A stretch of 64,000 nucleotides of DNA from contig JH720353.1 of assembly GCA_000231825.2 (NCBI GenBank), positions 489,488 to 553,487 on the forward strand, read 5' to 3'. The stretch comes from Tetrahymena elliotti 4EA. Lineage: Eukaryota > Ciliophora > Oligohymenophorea > Hymenostomatida > Tetrahymenidae. This document shows positions 54,185 to 64,000 of this stretch, piece by piece. The notes beneath the pieces are model-generated. The model was not told where the DNA came from. It saw nothing but the letters and a program-made list of their open reading frames with translations, and did no database searches. Made by a program: the position numbers and the translations under genes. Every line of letters starts with the position of its first letter. Within the stretch, counting starts at the first letter, position 1.

Positions 54185-54256
54185 AGCCGAGTGGCGCAAT
54201 GGTAGCGCAGCAGACTTCTAATCTGAAGGTTGTGGGTTCGAGTCCCACCTTGGTTG
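54185..54256 (+). tRNA. tRNA-Arg (anticodon UCU)
   Basis: A 72-nt cloverleaf. The acceptor arm pairs AGCCGAG with CTTGGTT (two G-U pairs), with discriminator G at 54256. The D arm is GCGC..GCGC with loop AATGGTA. The anticodon loop is CTTCTAA, giving anticodon TCT (reads AGA/AGG). The T arm is GTGGG-TTCGAGT-CCCAC. Internal promoter: A box TGGCGCAATGG, B box GGTTCGAGTCC. It closely resembles other eukaryotic tRNA-Arg(UCU). AGA is the dominant Arg codon in this window's genes. The 28-42 to 31-39 anticodon-stem pairs are good; 27-43 is G-A. No intron. Confidence 0.95.
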
Positions 54257-54259
54257 CCA

Positions 54260-54269
54260 TTTTTTTTTT
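54260..54269 (+). terminator. RNA polymerase III T-tract terminator
   Basis: A run of ten T starts four bases after the discriminator base of the tRNA, the expected Pol III stop signal. The intervening CCA (54257-54259) mimics a mature tRNA end but is probably coincidental. Confidence 0.85.
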
Positions 54270-54378
54270 AATTTTTAATAAATAATTTAAAACTATGCAT
54301 ATTTTCCTAACAAATATAAATTAACAATAAAGAAACATTTATTGATTTATTTAATTAAATTATTAAGAAAGGTTTAAT

Positions 54379-56363
54379 TCAATCTGAGTGCTAATGATCT
54401 TATCTTTCATTTTAAAATATTTAGTTTCTTCTGAATTCTTCTTCTTCTTCTTGAATAAAAGCAAAGGAATGCTGATTACTTTTTCCTTTTAATTTCTTAA
54501 TTAAGAGAAAAAACACTATTATAATGATGAGAAATGATATAACACTTTAAAAGATATTTATTAAGTAATATAGAGGGGATGTGTTTAGCTCTTAAACTGA
54601 TGAGCTATTAACACATTAGCTATCAACAAAGAATTGAATGTAGGATTTAGAAATGTTAAACAAAATAAACATATTTTAAAGGAACTAATTCCCTATTTCT
54701 GCATCAGTTGAACTATCACTTTCCTTGATTTCTTTGTAAGTGGTACACACTTCAAATTTTTAATTACTTTGTATACCCTTAATTTATTGAATTTATAAAT
54801 TTAGCTTTAAGTAAGTCTAGTTATTTTATTTTTAAATGAATTAATTTACCTACTGAATCTAAGATAGAGTAATGCTTTGTGCATCGGCACAGATGAATAT
54901 AGGGCTAGAAGAAAATATCAAAGACTTTCCTCTACTGTCTTAAGATATCACTTGTACTAGAGGTAAGGATTTAATCCAATACATAATTTCATCATAGTTT
55001 AATTTTATTTTATCTATTTTCTTAAAATGATTATTATAAAACAATGAAAAAATAGGTGGGGGATAGAGTTGAACAAAAGAAGAAGAAAAAACAACAAAAT
55101 AAAATATTCTATGTTAATTACAAATAGTAAAAGATTCTACAAATATTAAGGCAAATCAGGTTATATCTCTAAGTATTTATAAGAGATCTTTATAGCATTT
55201 TTTATTAGTAAATAAGGCTGCTAGTATGATACCCTTGCTTTAAACTAATAATCAATTTATTTCTAGTCTATTTACACCTACTTTAAAGGTATAATATAGT
55301 CATAAATGTTTTGAAGATATACTTTTTAGTATGACCAATTACTTGAGATATCTAAATCACCAATCTGAAGAACTCCTTTATTTGAGCTTACACATATCCC
55401 TATAAAATATAGATCAATATTAAGCACAATTAAATTTGAAGGATATAAATTTTGAATTCTGAAATAGTCTTAAAAATTAATTAAAATGAGGATTTTAGAT
55501 TATAAGAAAAGTAGGTTATTTTCTCTTATTATAAACTTAATTTTTACATTTAATCTATTTAAATATTCTCTGCTTTGGTGATATACCAAATATTTATTTA
55601 GATATCCATGTATATTTAATATCAGGTAGTTATTTGAAAATAGTTATAAAAAATATCATAAATAGTTTATACCAAAAGCAACTGTAGTTATAACTCCATT
55701 TGTGAACAACTAATACAACAAGTTATGGCCATATGATGAGTCTCTATCAGGGTTGGCTAAACCAAAAATTCCATTTTTAAAAGTGTTAGAGTGAGTAGAT
55801 AAAATTGAATTTTATATATTTGTTTGCTATGAATCTATGTAAAACTGAGTTTTACCTAAAACTCCCACAATATTTTATTAAGTCATTTCAACTTAAATAT
55901 ATCCTATAGAATTAGTACTTTCTAAAATATAGTTAGGTAACTAGACATAGCAAAACTGGCTACCATTCATGTTGTTAGAAGTTTATTGTGATAGATTTTG
56001 TTATTATGTTTCAGTTATTTGTATCATCAGATTGCAATTACTATTTGAAGATGAATAGGCAATCTAATTTAGTAGTATTTGATTCATTTACAATTGTTGA
56101 ATCTAAGTACTACTCAGCACGAGGTAGGAATGATAAAGAGAAATGGTCATATTAAGTGTAGTTTGTGAGTAAAATATGATTTACATTAAATACTCTGACT
56201 GTCTAAAGTAGACTGGGAATCCTTCCAAAGAAGTTATACCCATTTAAGAAGAATTTTATATGTTACTGAAAAAAAGAAGTAGAAAAATAAATGAAGCGAT
56301 CTACTTTAGAGTTCTACCACATCTTAAAACAGCCCAAGTTAGAGAAAATAAATTAGTATACAT
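54379..56363 (-). CDS. Pepsin-fold type I membrane protein, catalytic Asp lost
   Basis: Four exons: 56363-55673, 55399-55122, 55020-54850 and 54804-54379; 1,566 nt, 521 aa. The order of landmarks is that of A1 (pepsin) aspartic proteases. There is an N-terminal hydrophobic signal (SFIFLLLFFSN), an opening strand EYLMQIIFYSQTTLN, a G-x-I-Q-V-E flap-like segment (SIGYIQVEM), and FKNGIFGLANPDRDS plus LLYQLFTNGVITTVAFG (family: GILGL..QL...G.I....F). Then come GVLQIGDLDIS, and near the end IGNQFLQNMFILFNISKSY (family: lG..FL...y..fD). A single C-terminal membrane helix (VISFLIIIIVFFLLI) precedes an acidic cytosolic tail with a Glu run. Where DTGS is expected the sequence reads ISLYHSYLVL, and where the second DSGT is expected it reads ARVSYQQPYLLI. 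So both aspartates appear to be lost. Probably a surface or endomembrane receptor-like protein. Confidence 0.75.
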
Positions 56364-56752
56364 AAATATAAAATATGTTGAAAGAAACACTAATTATTGA
56401 TTCGAAGGAGGATTTTGGAAATTTGTATATTATTTTATGCAGTTTTTTTAAAGTAAATAATAGTTTACTTCAATTTAGATATTAAAAATTTGAAATTAAA
56501 TCAGATAAAACAAGTTGAACAACTAATTAATTTTTGCTTCTGCCTTCTAATTTGAATAAATATACATACTTAAATTATATGGATAACATAAGAAAAAACA
56601 ACTAATTCTTTTTAATATTTGAAGAAAATTAAAAATTTTGTGATTTTCTCTTTCACAAGCTTATATTTTTTAAATGCAATCTAAAAAGATAAAAGCTAAT
56701 ATTTAAGTAATATCATATACTAAATGACCTACTTAGATTTTAATATCTATTT
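56364..56752. other. AT-rich intergenic spacer
   Basis: 389 nt without an exon that I can support, between the pepsin-fold gene start and the stop of the next minus-strand ORF. Confidence 0.5.
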
Positions 56753-57193
56753 TCAAGTTAATAAAAGGGGAATGTTATTGTACATGATATTTGCCTCTTA
56801 CACTTTGTAGTTATTTTTTCTTTTTTTAATGTATCTTTTGTGATCCTTAAAATACTTCCTCTACTTTATTTCAAATAATAGCAAATCTCCTCCATACAAA
56901 TTTTCAACATATCTCAAATAAATTTAATTTTTTTATTTGAAAATTTAAATATTTTTTATTTTATTGCTTGACTTGGCGCTTAAGGAAAAACTATATGAAT
57001 TTCTAATCTCGCTTAATATTTATTTTGATAAATGATCCTATTTATCTACTTTATTAGTTAAAGCTTGAATCTTCTTCAACTCTTCCCCCAAATTTTTACG
57101 ATTGTTTGAGATGGTTTAAAAGATATTCAATCGATGAGATATTTCATACAAACTCAAAATTATTTTGACTCGATTCTAAAAAAATATGTTCAT
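56753..57193 (-). CDS. Small basic, helix-rich protein of unknown function
   Basis: A single frame of 147 codons (146 aa) with in-frame TAA/TAG and terminal TGA at 56755-56753. From MNIFFQNRVKII it continues through a charged, coiled-coil-like stretch (NRKNLGEELKKIQALTNK) and ends in a better-defined C-terminal part (RYVENLYGGDLLLFEIKQ, then a Lys/Arg-rich segment and YNNIPLLLT). An alternative ATG in the same frame lies at 57286. Codon use (GGG, CGA, GAG) is more balanced than in the flanking DNA, which supports coding, but no family is recognised. Confidence 0.5.
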
Positions 57194-57490
57194 TAAATGT
57201 GTTAAATAGATAAGAAATTATAAAGATGCAGTAATAATAAAGTTTGTTTTTTGCGAAAAATATTCAAATGTGGAAATTAAAAACATATTTTCTTATTTCT
57301 ATTTACAATTCAAATTTTTTTGAGAAATCTTTTATAGATTTTTAGGTTACTCATCTAAATTTCAAATGATAGAATTTTTATAAAAAAAGTAAAATAGAAA
57401 GCAGAAAAGCAAAGCTGATTTTTTGGTGAAATCTTTGATAAATAAATCTACTTGCTCAACAAAATTCAAATAAGCTAAATTAATTTTAGC
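57194..57490. other. Divergent spacer
   Basis: 297 nt of AT-rich DNA between a minus-strand and a possible plus-strand gene. If the minus-strand start is the upstream ATG at 57286, part of this is coding. Confidence 0.4.
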
Positions 57491-58068
57491 ATGTATAAAT
57501 ATCTTGAGTATTATTTATGTAAATGTAAAGAGGATTAGTTATAATTTGGAGTTACAAAGGCTACGTTAGCTAGAATTGCAGTGTTATAAATTTTCTTTTG
57601 ATTAAATTAAAGGATGTAGTAACATATTTAAAAAACAAAGGTTTTATAAAATCATTCTTACTTTCAGTATCTAAAAGTGGTGAATATCATTTTACTAAGA
57701 AATTTGTAGAATTCAAATACAATAAATTTACCCTTAATATGCGTTCAAGAGCATTAAAAAGTTAAGCCACAGACTAAATAAGTTAAAGGTAAATTTATAT
57801 GATTTTCATTCAACAATTTTAAAACTATTTATAATTTAAGAAATTTGTATCCAACTTAATATGCTTATATAAATATTTATAAATTTCTTTTAGATATAAT
57901 AATTAAGATAAACCACTTCTTGCGGCTAAAAAATTTAGTAAAAGAAATAATTAAAAAAAAACATTTAAAAGAAAATATTAAAAAAATCAACTCTTAAATA
58001 CAAAAATTTATTTATTTTCTAATGGGTAACATTTAAGGATGTATGGACAAGAGAGAAGCTGCTATTGA
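57491..58068 (+). CDS. Doubtful short spliced gene, possibly uS8-like
   Basis: A tentative model of exons 57491-57580, 57613-57788 and 57894-58068. The part that looks real is FGVTKATLARIA joined to DVVTYLKNKGFIKSFLLS, then a basic tail. The pattern of a helix followed by LKxxGFI vaguely resembles ribosomal protein uS8, possibly a mitochondrial form, but this is weak. Problems: the first intron would be only 32 nt, and the only downstream TGA (58066-58068) lies inside the next gene, in another frame. It may be a wrong model or no gene. Confidence 0.25.
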
Positions 58069-59317
58069 TGAATCATAGAACAATGGTGCATAAAATAAAA
58101 CAGCAACTTCTAATTACAATAAATCTTAGATGATTGATGCAGATAATAAGCAATAGTTACATAGGGCTGAAAATCCTGAAGATTCCTCTAAAGAATAAAT
58201 CGAGCAAACCATCAGTACCAAGCCTGCTGATCGTACTGAACGTGTAGAAGGAGAAAAGAAATAATAAGTTGGAGAAATTAACTTTGATGAAGACCTTCCT
58301 GAAGAAGCTGCTTAAGCTAATTAAGAACAAACTTTAACTGCTGAAGCCAAGAAAGAAGAAAACAATATTGAAAAAGAAGCTTAACAAATTGCTTAATAAA
58401 CTGAAGAAGTTGTTGCTGAATAAAAATCTGTAGAAAAGGTTATTGAAAACTCAGAAGATCAAGTTGAATAATAAAAATCTGAAGAAGTCGTCACTCAAAA
58501 CATAGTAAAATAAGTTGCTGAACATAAAGCAGAAGAAAACTCAGAAAACAAGGTTTAAGAAAACGTTGTTGAATAAAAGGTTGAAAAACCTGTTGCTGAA
58601 TAAAGTGTAGAATAACCTGTTACTGAATAAAAGGTAGAAGAACCTGTTGTTGAATAAGCTGCTGCTGAAGCAAAGGCTGAAGAAATTGTTGCCGAATAAA
58701 AGGTTGAAGAAGTTGTTGCAGAATAAAAAGTAGAAGAAGTTGCTGCTGAAGAAAAGGTTGAAGAAGTTGTTGTTGAACAAAAAGCTGAAGAAGTTGTAGC
58801 CGAATAAAAAGTAGAAGAAGCTGTTGTTGAACAAAAGGTTGAAGAAGTTGCTGCTGAACAAAAGGTTGAAGAAGCTGTTGTTGAATAAAAGGCTGAAGAA
58901 GTAGTTGTTGAATAGAAGGTAGAAGAAATTGTTGCTGAATAAAAGGTTGAAGAAGTTGTTGTAGAATAAAAGGTAGAAGAAGTTGTTGCTGAAAAGGCTG
59001 AAGAAGTTGTCGCAGAATAAAAAGTTGACGAAGTTGTTACTGAATAAAAGGTTGAAGAAGTTGTTGCAGAATAAAAAGTTGACGAAGTTGTTACTGAATA
59101 AAAGGTTGAAGAAGTTGTTGCAGAATAAAAGGTAGAAGAAGTTGCTGCTGAAGAAAAGGTTAAAGAAGCTGTTGTTGAACAAAAAGCTGAAGAAATTGTT
59201 GCTGAATAAAAGGCAGAAGAAGTTGCTGTTGAACAAAAGATAGAAGAAGTTGTTGCTGAATAAAAGAATGAAGAAGTTGCTGCTGAATAAAACGAAGAAA
59301 AAGTAGAAAATGCTTGA
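58022..59317 (+). CDS. N-myristoylated nonapeptide-repeat protein
   Basis: One exon of 432 codons (431 aa). The N-terminus MGNIQGCMDKRE is a classic N-myristoylation signal (Gly2, small residue at 6) with a nearby Cys7 that could be palmitoylated, so membrane anchoring is likely. Residues about 15-180 are hydrophilic and acidic. From about residue 180 to the C-terminus the chain is a tandem array of a nine-residue unit, consensus EQKVEEVVA, roughly two dozen copies, with V/A and E/D variation and one copy lacking two residues (EKAEEVVAE). This is strongly acidic and should form an extended helix or coil. Valine/glutamate-rich repeats recall those of alveolins and epiplasmic proteins, but the alveolin core motif is not seen. 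Function inferred only as a cortical or membrane-skeleton structural protein. Confidence 0.85.
58565..59290 (+). repeat. 27-nt tandem repeat array (coding)
   Basis: About 26 units of 27 nt encoding E-Q-K-V-E-E-V-V-A variants. Gln is mostly TAA in these units, with CAA in some. Neighbouring blocks of two units near 59000-59130 are almost identical, suggesting recent unit duplication. Confidence 0.9.
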
Positions 59318-62300
59318 AAAGTGTGAAATTATTTCTTTTTGGATAAATAGTAAAAAATAAAAAATGATATTATATTTTAATAAATCAATTATTAAACATT
59401 TAAATTATATATATTTTGTATTAAATAATTAAATAAAAAATTAATTTCTTTTAAATTTACTATTTCTCTATTAAAATCAATGTTTTAAAATATTATTTTT
59501 ATTTGATCTTTTGAATTCTAATTTTTTAATTTCTACTTGCTCAATCAATAATTTTTGATGTTTTTACAAAATCCAATAAACAAAATTTTCTGTTAAAAAT
59601 AAAATTATCTGAAAGTTTTTATAGTTAATATTTTTAAATTAAAAATTAAGAAAAACAAAAAATTATCTTTCAAATGAAAAAAAATTTTTTTCTAATAAAA
59701 CCCATTTTTAATAGATAAATTAAGCTCATATATATCATCTGCCTTTCCAATTTTTTAAGGTTCATCTTGGACACTACTTACGAGCGAAAGGAAAGGAAAT
59801 AGTCTAATCTTTAAACCCTTTTAGATTATTATAAACAAATAAATAAGTTTTTTAAGCCCAAATAACAATAATAATTATTGAATTAAAATTTGATCTTACA
59901 AAATGTTTCAATATAATCTGATAAAGATCTCAATTTATTCATTTTATTATCCTTTTCAGCATTTTTAAAGATAAAAATAATTCAAGAGGACTTCCCAAAG
60001 GTTTATTCCAAGAAAATTTTTAATGCAATAATACTAGGCTATTGAACAAGATTAGATATGGATGATATGTATCTTAAATTTATCCTTTTAAAATTTGGAG
60101 TTAAAAACAAATAAATTAATGAGTGTTTCCTTATATCTAGTAAGAAAATTAAAAAAATAGAAACTATTTGACTTGATTTGCATTCTTTCTCATATATTCA
60201 TTACAAAATATAATATTTATTAATTTTCTTATTCTTCACAAAAAAACTAACTAATTAAAAATTTTAAATTATGAAAATATGAAAAAAAGTAAAAAAATTA
60301 TTAAGAAAAACACTCAAAGCTTAAATAAAATTAAAAAGATACAATTCTTAAAAAAACAAATGATAAAATAATGTTTTCAAATAAAACGAATATACTAATT
60401 TAGTTTTTTTATGCAAAATTCACATTTCAAATCAACTTTAATAAATGCTTAAATTGATTTTCATTATAAAAATTGTTTGCTTTTATAACTTTTATTTTAT
60501 ACAAATTGTTAATAAAAATAATAAAGAATATTTATTCATTTATATTTCTCAATATTTAATAGCATTTATTTATTTTCTATTTAGCTAATGAAATTGATCA
60601 TTCTACAAAAATGATAAATTAGATAAAATAGCTTAAATTTAACATACTTTTATTTTCATATGCAAAAAACAATACTCTAATTGCTAATTAATTAAGAGCT
60701 AATTCTCATCAGAGTAAAATTTTTGCTAAGGAAATGTAAATTAATTTTAATATTTTATCTAAAGAGAGAAGAATATTTTTTAATTTGAATGAATTTTGAT
60801 TTAATTAACATCCAAAAAAGAGATGAATCATTTTTTAATTCTAATCAAAAAAAAATAGTCTTCGCACTTAATTCTATTTAAAAAAAATAGGATTTTATCC
60901 TTACCATCTTAGAATATTTAAAAATTAAGATAAAAGCAATTATAAAAACCATTTTAGATTAATTAATTTTCAATACAATTAATTTATTTTTAATTATGTT
61001 TGCAAGCTTTTTAATTTTATAGAAACTAAAGATCACTTTTTTTTAAAACCAAAAAATATTCGAATTAAGGACAATAATTTTGTTTTCTTTGTTATTGGTG
61101 ATACTTTATTTTGACATTAAAAAAAAATTCCTTTTTGAAATGGATAGAGACTCTTGAATTTAAATTTTATTCATAATTTTTTATTCCCAACCTCATTGAT
61201 TTATTTTTAATTTTCTAAAATGAAAGAAAAAAAATAACATTATTATTTAATTTAGAATTAAATATTATTAATATAATCAAGTGAAAACTCGAGGAAAATA
61301 AAATTAAGATTATTTTATTTTCTATTGTTTTTATTTGTCACAATTAAAAAAAAATGAGGGCATTTTAAATTTGTTTTGCAGACAAAATTTAAAAGCATAC
61401 TCCTATGAATAGAGTAAGCTTAATAAATTTTTTAATAATTTGTTTATTACATATTTCACTTTCTTTTTCATTAAAAACAGATAAAAAAATGAGGTTACAA
61501 TAAATACTAATTTCTCTTTTCTTTGTTAATTTGAATATATCTATTACATTAATTATTTCGTCATAAACTAAACTTTTATCTTCGTTTTATACCTAATATC
61601 CAATATTTCATATCTTTCATGGTGTCTTAAACAGCTTTTGAGTATGTAAATCTATCTATTTTAGTTTTCTAAATGATATAAGATAGCTTTTTCTTAATAT
61701 TTATATAGTTTATAGTTGCATAGTAATACTATTTTAGTTTATTTAGGCATCACTAATATCTGATATAATTTTGACTTATTTTAAGTAATTTTTTTAAAAG
61801 ATTTCTTTCAAATTATTTTTCTATTTTAAAATTTTTATTTTATACATTTTGTATTTTGGTTATAAAAGAATTATTATAAAATAATCTGACATATACTTAT
61901 CAAAATTTAACAATAATTTTTATGATTATAATAGCCACTTTTAAAAAAATATTCATATCTTTTTTTGCTATTTTAGCTTTTATTTATTGCTGTTTATTTT
62001 TATATAATAAATAATACCAAACAAATACTACAAACTTATCCCAAAATTATTTTATCTATTGGATTAATTCTTAATAGTTTATTAAAGATATAAATATTTG
62101 AAAAAATGAAATATGTTCTTATTTAAAAAAGATTTTTTCTTTTTTTAGTAGTCTATCTATTTCAATTAATTTTTTGAAACATTTTTTATTTTAAATACTA
62201 AAAATTAGAAAATGTGATTTTGCACTAATAATTAATCATCAAACGATTTTATGAATCATTGTTTTTGTTTTCAAATGCTCTTGTAGGAGTATTTGCTCAA

Positions 62301-62816
62301 TTTTGAATTTAATAAATGTATTTAAATATGAAATTTAAAATTATTTTACAGACAAAAGAGTAGTATTTAATAATAATTTGATAATTACAAAATATATAAA
62401 CATTAATTCTTAAGATTTTATTTTTAGTAAAGCTTGATTCTGATTTTGTTTAAATAATTTACCTATTTATTTATCTCATTACCCTCTTTAAAATTTTCAA
62501 TCCAAATTTTTAAATTTTCACAAAGCTGTAAAGAATACTACAAAAATTTTATATATTTTTTATTTTATTGAAAGGGTCATTTATCAGTGTGTAAAAATTA
62601 TTTCAAAAATATTTTAGATTATTTAGATTTTATTTAAAACCATGATTTTATCATTTATAATGATAGATAAAATTCACAAATATTTTCTTTCTTACTTACT
62701 TACTTTTAACAAAAATAGGAAAATTAGCTTTTTATTTTTACTTTACCTCTATTCCTTTTAATATAATTATACAAAATTAAAAAACTATCGATCTAAGAAA
62801 AGTAAATTTCAAAAAT
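59318..62816. other. Gene-poor, extremely AT-rich stretch
   Basis: About 3.5 kb with no exon I can support on either strand. Base composition is visibly poorer in G+C than in the coding parts, with long A and T runs. No repeat family, origin-like motif or RNA gene is recognisable by eye. Confidence 0.5.
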
Positions 62817-63677
62817 ATGCCAACTGGTACTTATTACGATGATTCATAATAATTAAATTATGATTATGATCCTGATTAAAATGAATGTTCTTTTTATAAT
62901 TAAACTGATTACTATGGTCTCTTATCTACTTAATTAGGCTTACCATATTAATCCTCTGAGAATTGGTAAAATGTTTTTTCGCAAATATAATATGGTAATG
63001 TGTTTAATTATGAAGAGTTAACACTCGAGCAATATATAGCTTAATATTAGCAATAGACTACTGATGTGACTGCGAGTAACCCTTCTAGTCTAAATAGTTC
63101 AAATACTTCTACTACTAATAATAGTGATTATAACTAAGATTAATCATAAAATTTGTAACAACCATTATAAGATTTACAGAGACATGCTAAAAGCATTCCT
63201 TATAATAAAATATCAAAAATTTTAGACAAGTTAAATGAAGAATATCTAAAAGAAAATAAAAATGAATTACTGAAAAGATGGTAATCAAACAAGTCAAAGA
63301 ATATTACATCTTAAAATAAAAAAATCTTTAGTTAAGAACTTGGATTACAAATTTGCTGCTATTCACTCCATAATTACATAACAATCACCTAAAGCAAAGA
63401 TATTAAAAAAATATTTCATCGCTTCTTATAAATAAATAACCAAGAAATCTCAAAAAAATTTTAATAATAATTAATGACGCAAGAACCTATCATAGGAAAA
63501 GAGGAGTTTAATGAAAATTATGGCAAATATGTTGAATAATTTAATTAAATTTCTCAGATCAGTTGCTAAAATCTTTCTCTTTATATTGATAGTTAAGGTG
63601 AAAATAGTGAGTATATATCTCAACTCCTCCAAAAGAATTCTGATTATATTAAAAATTTACTTAATAAAAAATAATGA
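62817..63677 (+). CDS. Unrecognised 286-aa protein with Y/N/Q-rich N-terminus
   Basis: A single exon of 287 codons with many in-frame TAA/TAG and a terminal TGA at 63675-63677; the start context is AAATATG. Residues 1-140 are low complexity, rich in Tyr, Asn, Gln, Asp and Ser (MPTGTYYDDSQQLNYDYD; a Ser/Thr/Asn tract near 110). Residues about 140-286 look folded and helical: HAKSIPYNKISKILDKLNEE, then ELGLQICCYSLHNYITI, IKKIFHRFLQINNQE and a final SEYISQLLQKNSDYIKNLLN. No membrane segment. The family is not recognised. Confidence 0.7.
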
Positions 63678-64000
63678 ATTAAAAAATATTGAAACAAAAA
63701 AAAACTTTAGAATACTCTTTTTTTTATTGTTAATTTGCATTACATATTTTTTATTTAGATATATATATTTATTCATAGAAATATTCCCTTTTAATTTCAA
63801 TCATCTCTTTTAATTTTGAGAAAAACAAAATAAATTAAGCTTAATAGATAATACAAATAATTTATATAATTCGATATAATTTGTTTAATAAATTAATGGT
63901 AAAAGACAAATTAGAAAAGAACTCTTAATTATAAAAGAAAATCCAAGGATTTCAAATATTTTAAATTTTATTTAGCTTGTGAGCTTATTATTTATTTATT
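63678..64000. other. AT-rich DNA to the right edge
   Basis: No exon identified. Probably 3' UTR of the preceding gene followed by intergenic sequence. Confidence 0.5.

Noticed and set aside
58541..59236. 231-codon minus-strand ORF with repeated Phe-Asn-Leu units
   Set aside because: It mirrors the 27-nt repeat array of the plus-strand nonapeptide gene. The plus frame starts with a good ATG and an acylation motif and ends in TGA.

Overview
The window is a macronuclear-type piece of a ciliate genome, most likely from a Tetrahymena-like oligohymenophorean. It is about 80% A+T. Its genes are readable only if TAA and TAG encode glutamine and TGA is the sole stop: more than a dozen frames run through dozens of in-frame TAA/TAG codons and each ends at a single TGA. 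Introns are numerous, GT-AG and AT-rich, mostly 40-130 nt (up to about 0.8 kb). That is too long for Paramecium (20-34 nt), and there are no telomeres or nanochromosome ends. The exon models below were spliced by eye. Where exons are listed, the summed length is a multiple of three and the phases agree.

Layout, left to right. 688-3145 (-): EFHB/CFAP21-type ciliary microtubule protein. 4051-6286 (-): dual-specificity phosphatase embedded in poly-Q. 9927-11303 (-): Q-rich orphan. 14601-16892 and 17219-20150 (+): two unrecognised low-complexity proteins. 20256-21197 (-): ARFRP1-like small GTPase with an altered catalytic site. 22118-25345 (-): an OTU domain lacking its catalytic Cys, joined to a cold-shock domain. 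26060-35785 (-): Piezo mechanosensitive channel. 36685-38681 (-): ABHD17-type serine hydrolase. 38765-39055 (-): doubtful small ORF. 39627-51135 (+): 3,634-residue orphan protein. 51616-53736 (-): SLC22-type major-facilitator transporter. 54185-54256 (+): tRNA-Arg(UCU). 54379-56363 (-): pepsin-fold type I membrane protein without catalytic aspartates. 56753-57193 (-): small charged protein. 57491-58068 (+): doubtful short spliced gene. 58022-59317 (+): probable N-myristoylated protein of nonapeptide repeats. 62817-63677 (+): unrecognised protein.

The genes are independently transcribed and do not form an operon or pathway. Several fit the cell biology of a ciliated, mechanosensitive cell: EFHB (axonemal doublets), Piezo (mechanotransduction), ABHD17 (depalmitoylation), ARFRP1 (trans-Golgi traffic), and a protein with an N-terminal acylation signal. 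The gaps of 0.3-3.6 kb between genes are very AT-rich and hold only short tetranucleotide microsatellites that I can recognise.

The most interesting signals are three proteins that keep a recognisable enzyme fold but have lost key catalytic residues (OTU, pepsin, Arf-family GTPase), the OTU plus cold-shock fusion, and the very large orphan protein. I see no CRISPR array, transposase, virus or bacterial-type system.
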